Below are positions 63,313-64,000 of a DNA stretch of 64,000 bases, piece after piece. The DNA comes from Bacillus_AD sp047238185. Its GTDB lineage: Bacteria; Bacillota; Bacilli; Bacillales; DSM-1321. The stretch is from the NCBI RefSeq assembly GCF_047238185.1, contig NZ_JBDFMI010000006.1, positions 496,001-560,000 of the forward strand. Direction: 5' to 3'. The notes under the pieces are model-generated. The model saw only the letters and a program-made list of their open reading frames with translations, had not been told where the DNA came from and did no database searches. Within the stretch, counting starts at the first letter, position 1, and every line of letters starts with the position of its first letter. Position numbers and translations under genes: made by a program.

Positions 63313-63322
63313 AATTAGTGAT

Positions 63323-63565
63323 TTATTCACCAGATACGTATGGAAGTAAAGCCATAGTACGTGCGCGTTTGATAGCAACTGTCAATTTACGTTGGTATTT
63401 AGCGCTTGTTCCTGTTACACGACGAGGTAAAATTTTACCACGCTCAGAAACGAATTTTTTCAATAAATCTACATCTTTATAATCGATGTGAGTGATACCG
63501 TTAGAAGTAAAGTAACATACTTTACGACGTTTAGCACGGCCACCTCTGCGTCCACCCATTGCCAT
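63323..63565 (-). CDS. rpsR: 30S ribosomal protein S18
   Basis: 80 residues: GGRRGGRAKRRKVCYFTSN at the N-terminus and GTSAKYQRKLTVAIKRARTMALLPY in the core. AGGAGGG precedes the ATG. Downstream of ssb as in the rpsF-ssb-rpsR operon. Confidence 0.98.
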   Translation of the reverse strand: MAMGGRRGGRAKRRKVCYFTSNGITHIDYKDVDLLKKFVSERGKILPRRVTGTSAKYQRKLTVAIKRARTMALLPYVSGE

Positions 63566-63617
63566 TGGTTATTCCCTCCTTATTGAATGTTGCATATAAA
63601 CAAACGGTGTTTATATA

Positions 63618-64000
63618 TTAGAATGGCAGATCGTCATCCGAAATGTCGATCGTTTGACCGCCATTTGCAAATGGATCATCATCTACACGAGTGTAGTTGC
63701 CATTCCGCTGTTGGTTTTGGTTTTGATTCTGGTTACGATTTTGGCCATATGATGAATAATCATCACGCTGTCCACCGCCGTAAGAACCGCCTTCGTTTCT
63801 GCTGCCACCGTTATTGGAGCCTTTAGGTTCCAAGAATTGGACACTTTCAGCCACAATTTCAGTCACATATACCCGCTTACCATCTTGTCCCTCATAATTA
63901 CGTGTTTGAATGCGGCCGTCAACGCCAGCCAGGCTTCCTTTTTTCAAGAAATTAGCCACGTTTTCCGCCGGCTTACGCCAAACAACACAGTTAATGAAAT
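63618..64000 (-). CDS. ssb: Single-stranded DNA-binding protein, C-terminal part
   Basis: The frame continues past the right edge (FINCVVWRKPAENVANF), so the N-terminal start is missing. Visible: the second half of the OB fold (GVDGRIQTRNYEGQDGKRVYVTEIVAESVQFLEPK), a Gly/Gln/Asn-rich linker with a run of NQ repeats, and the acidic tip DISDDDLPF that binds partner proteins. Confidence 0.97.
   Translation of the reverse strand, partial: FINCVVWRKPAENVANFLKKGSLAGVDGRIQTRNYEGQDGKRVYVTEIVAESVQFLEPKGSNNGGSRNEGGSYGGGQRDDYSSYGQNRNQNQNQNQQRNGNYTRVDDDPFANGGQTIDISDDDLPF

Noticed and set aside
1..64000. CRISPR array, insertion sequence or prophage
   Set aside because: No regularly spaced repeats, transposase or phage structural genes are seen anywhere in the window.

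Overview
The window is a low-to-mid GC Firmicutes chromosome segment, almost certainly from the family Bacillaceae (Bacillus sensu lato). The right end is the conserved replication-origin-proximal block of Bacillus: walR-walK-walH-walI-walJ-htrA-rlmH, purA, dnaB, rplI, gdpP, yybS, rpsR and ssb, in the usual relative order, with Shine-Dalgarno-driven starts and many TTG/GTG starts. I cannot name the species from sequence alone.

Layout. 1-6942: a truncated Zn-dependent carbamoylase, two PucR-type regulators, and the aspartate decarboxylase/aspartate:alanine antiporter pair aspD-aspT. 7061-20314: an alpha-glucoside regulon with a MsmX-type ATPase, two different GH65 disaccharide phosphorylases, a DUF1189 protein, a LacI regulator, a binding protein with two permeases, and beta-phosphoglucomutase. 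Four near-identical palindromic operators lie in its two divergent promoter regions. 20376-31000: yjdM, a lipoprotein, guaC with PurBoxes, a sodium:solute symporter/DUF3311/patA operon that has a canonical sigma-54 promoter and faces a divergent sigma-54 activator, a diguanylate cyclase and glutaminase. 30772-34133: a Fur-boxed heme/iron uptake operon. 34257-40000: queT with a structured leader, SDR, a DUF2829 (Tad2-like) protein, msrA, an M20 amidohydrolase and a divergent WYL/GyrI-like pair. 40098-40893: fused debris of two pseudogenes (codA and a P-loop kinase). 41012-42337: a SAM-I riboswitch and a MetE-like methyltransferase. 42640-52034: rlmH, a cluster of DnaA boxes, htrA and the WalRK operon with a G5/LysM/M23 cell-wall hydrolase. 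52383-52768: four tRNA genes. 53001-64000: purA, a polysaccharide deacetylase, dnaB, rplI, gdpP, yybS, a DUF2087 regulator, an SDR, rpsR and partial ssb.

How parts work together. In the sugar cluster, phosphorolysis by inverting GH65 enzymes gives glucose plus beta-glucose-1-phosphate, which PgmB turns into glucose-6-phosphate; the ABC system lacks its own ATPase and probably uses the MsmX protein encoded about 6.5 kb away. AspD/AspT form a decarboxylation/antiport cycle that generates proton motive force. The EBP/sigma-54 locus looks like a dedicated uptake-plus-transamination module for an unknown substrate. The most interesting signals are this sigma-54 module, the two-phosphorylase regulon, the non-class-I queT leader RNA, the DnaA-box cluster next to rlmH, and a chromosomal DUF2829 gene related to the Thoeris-inhibiting family.
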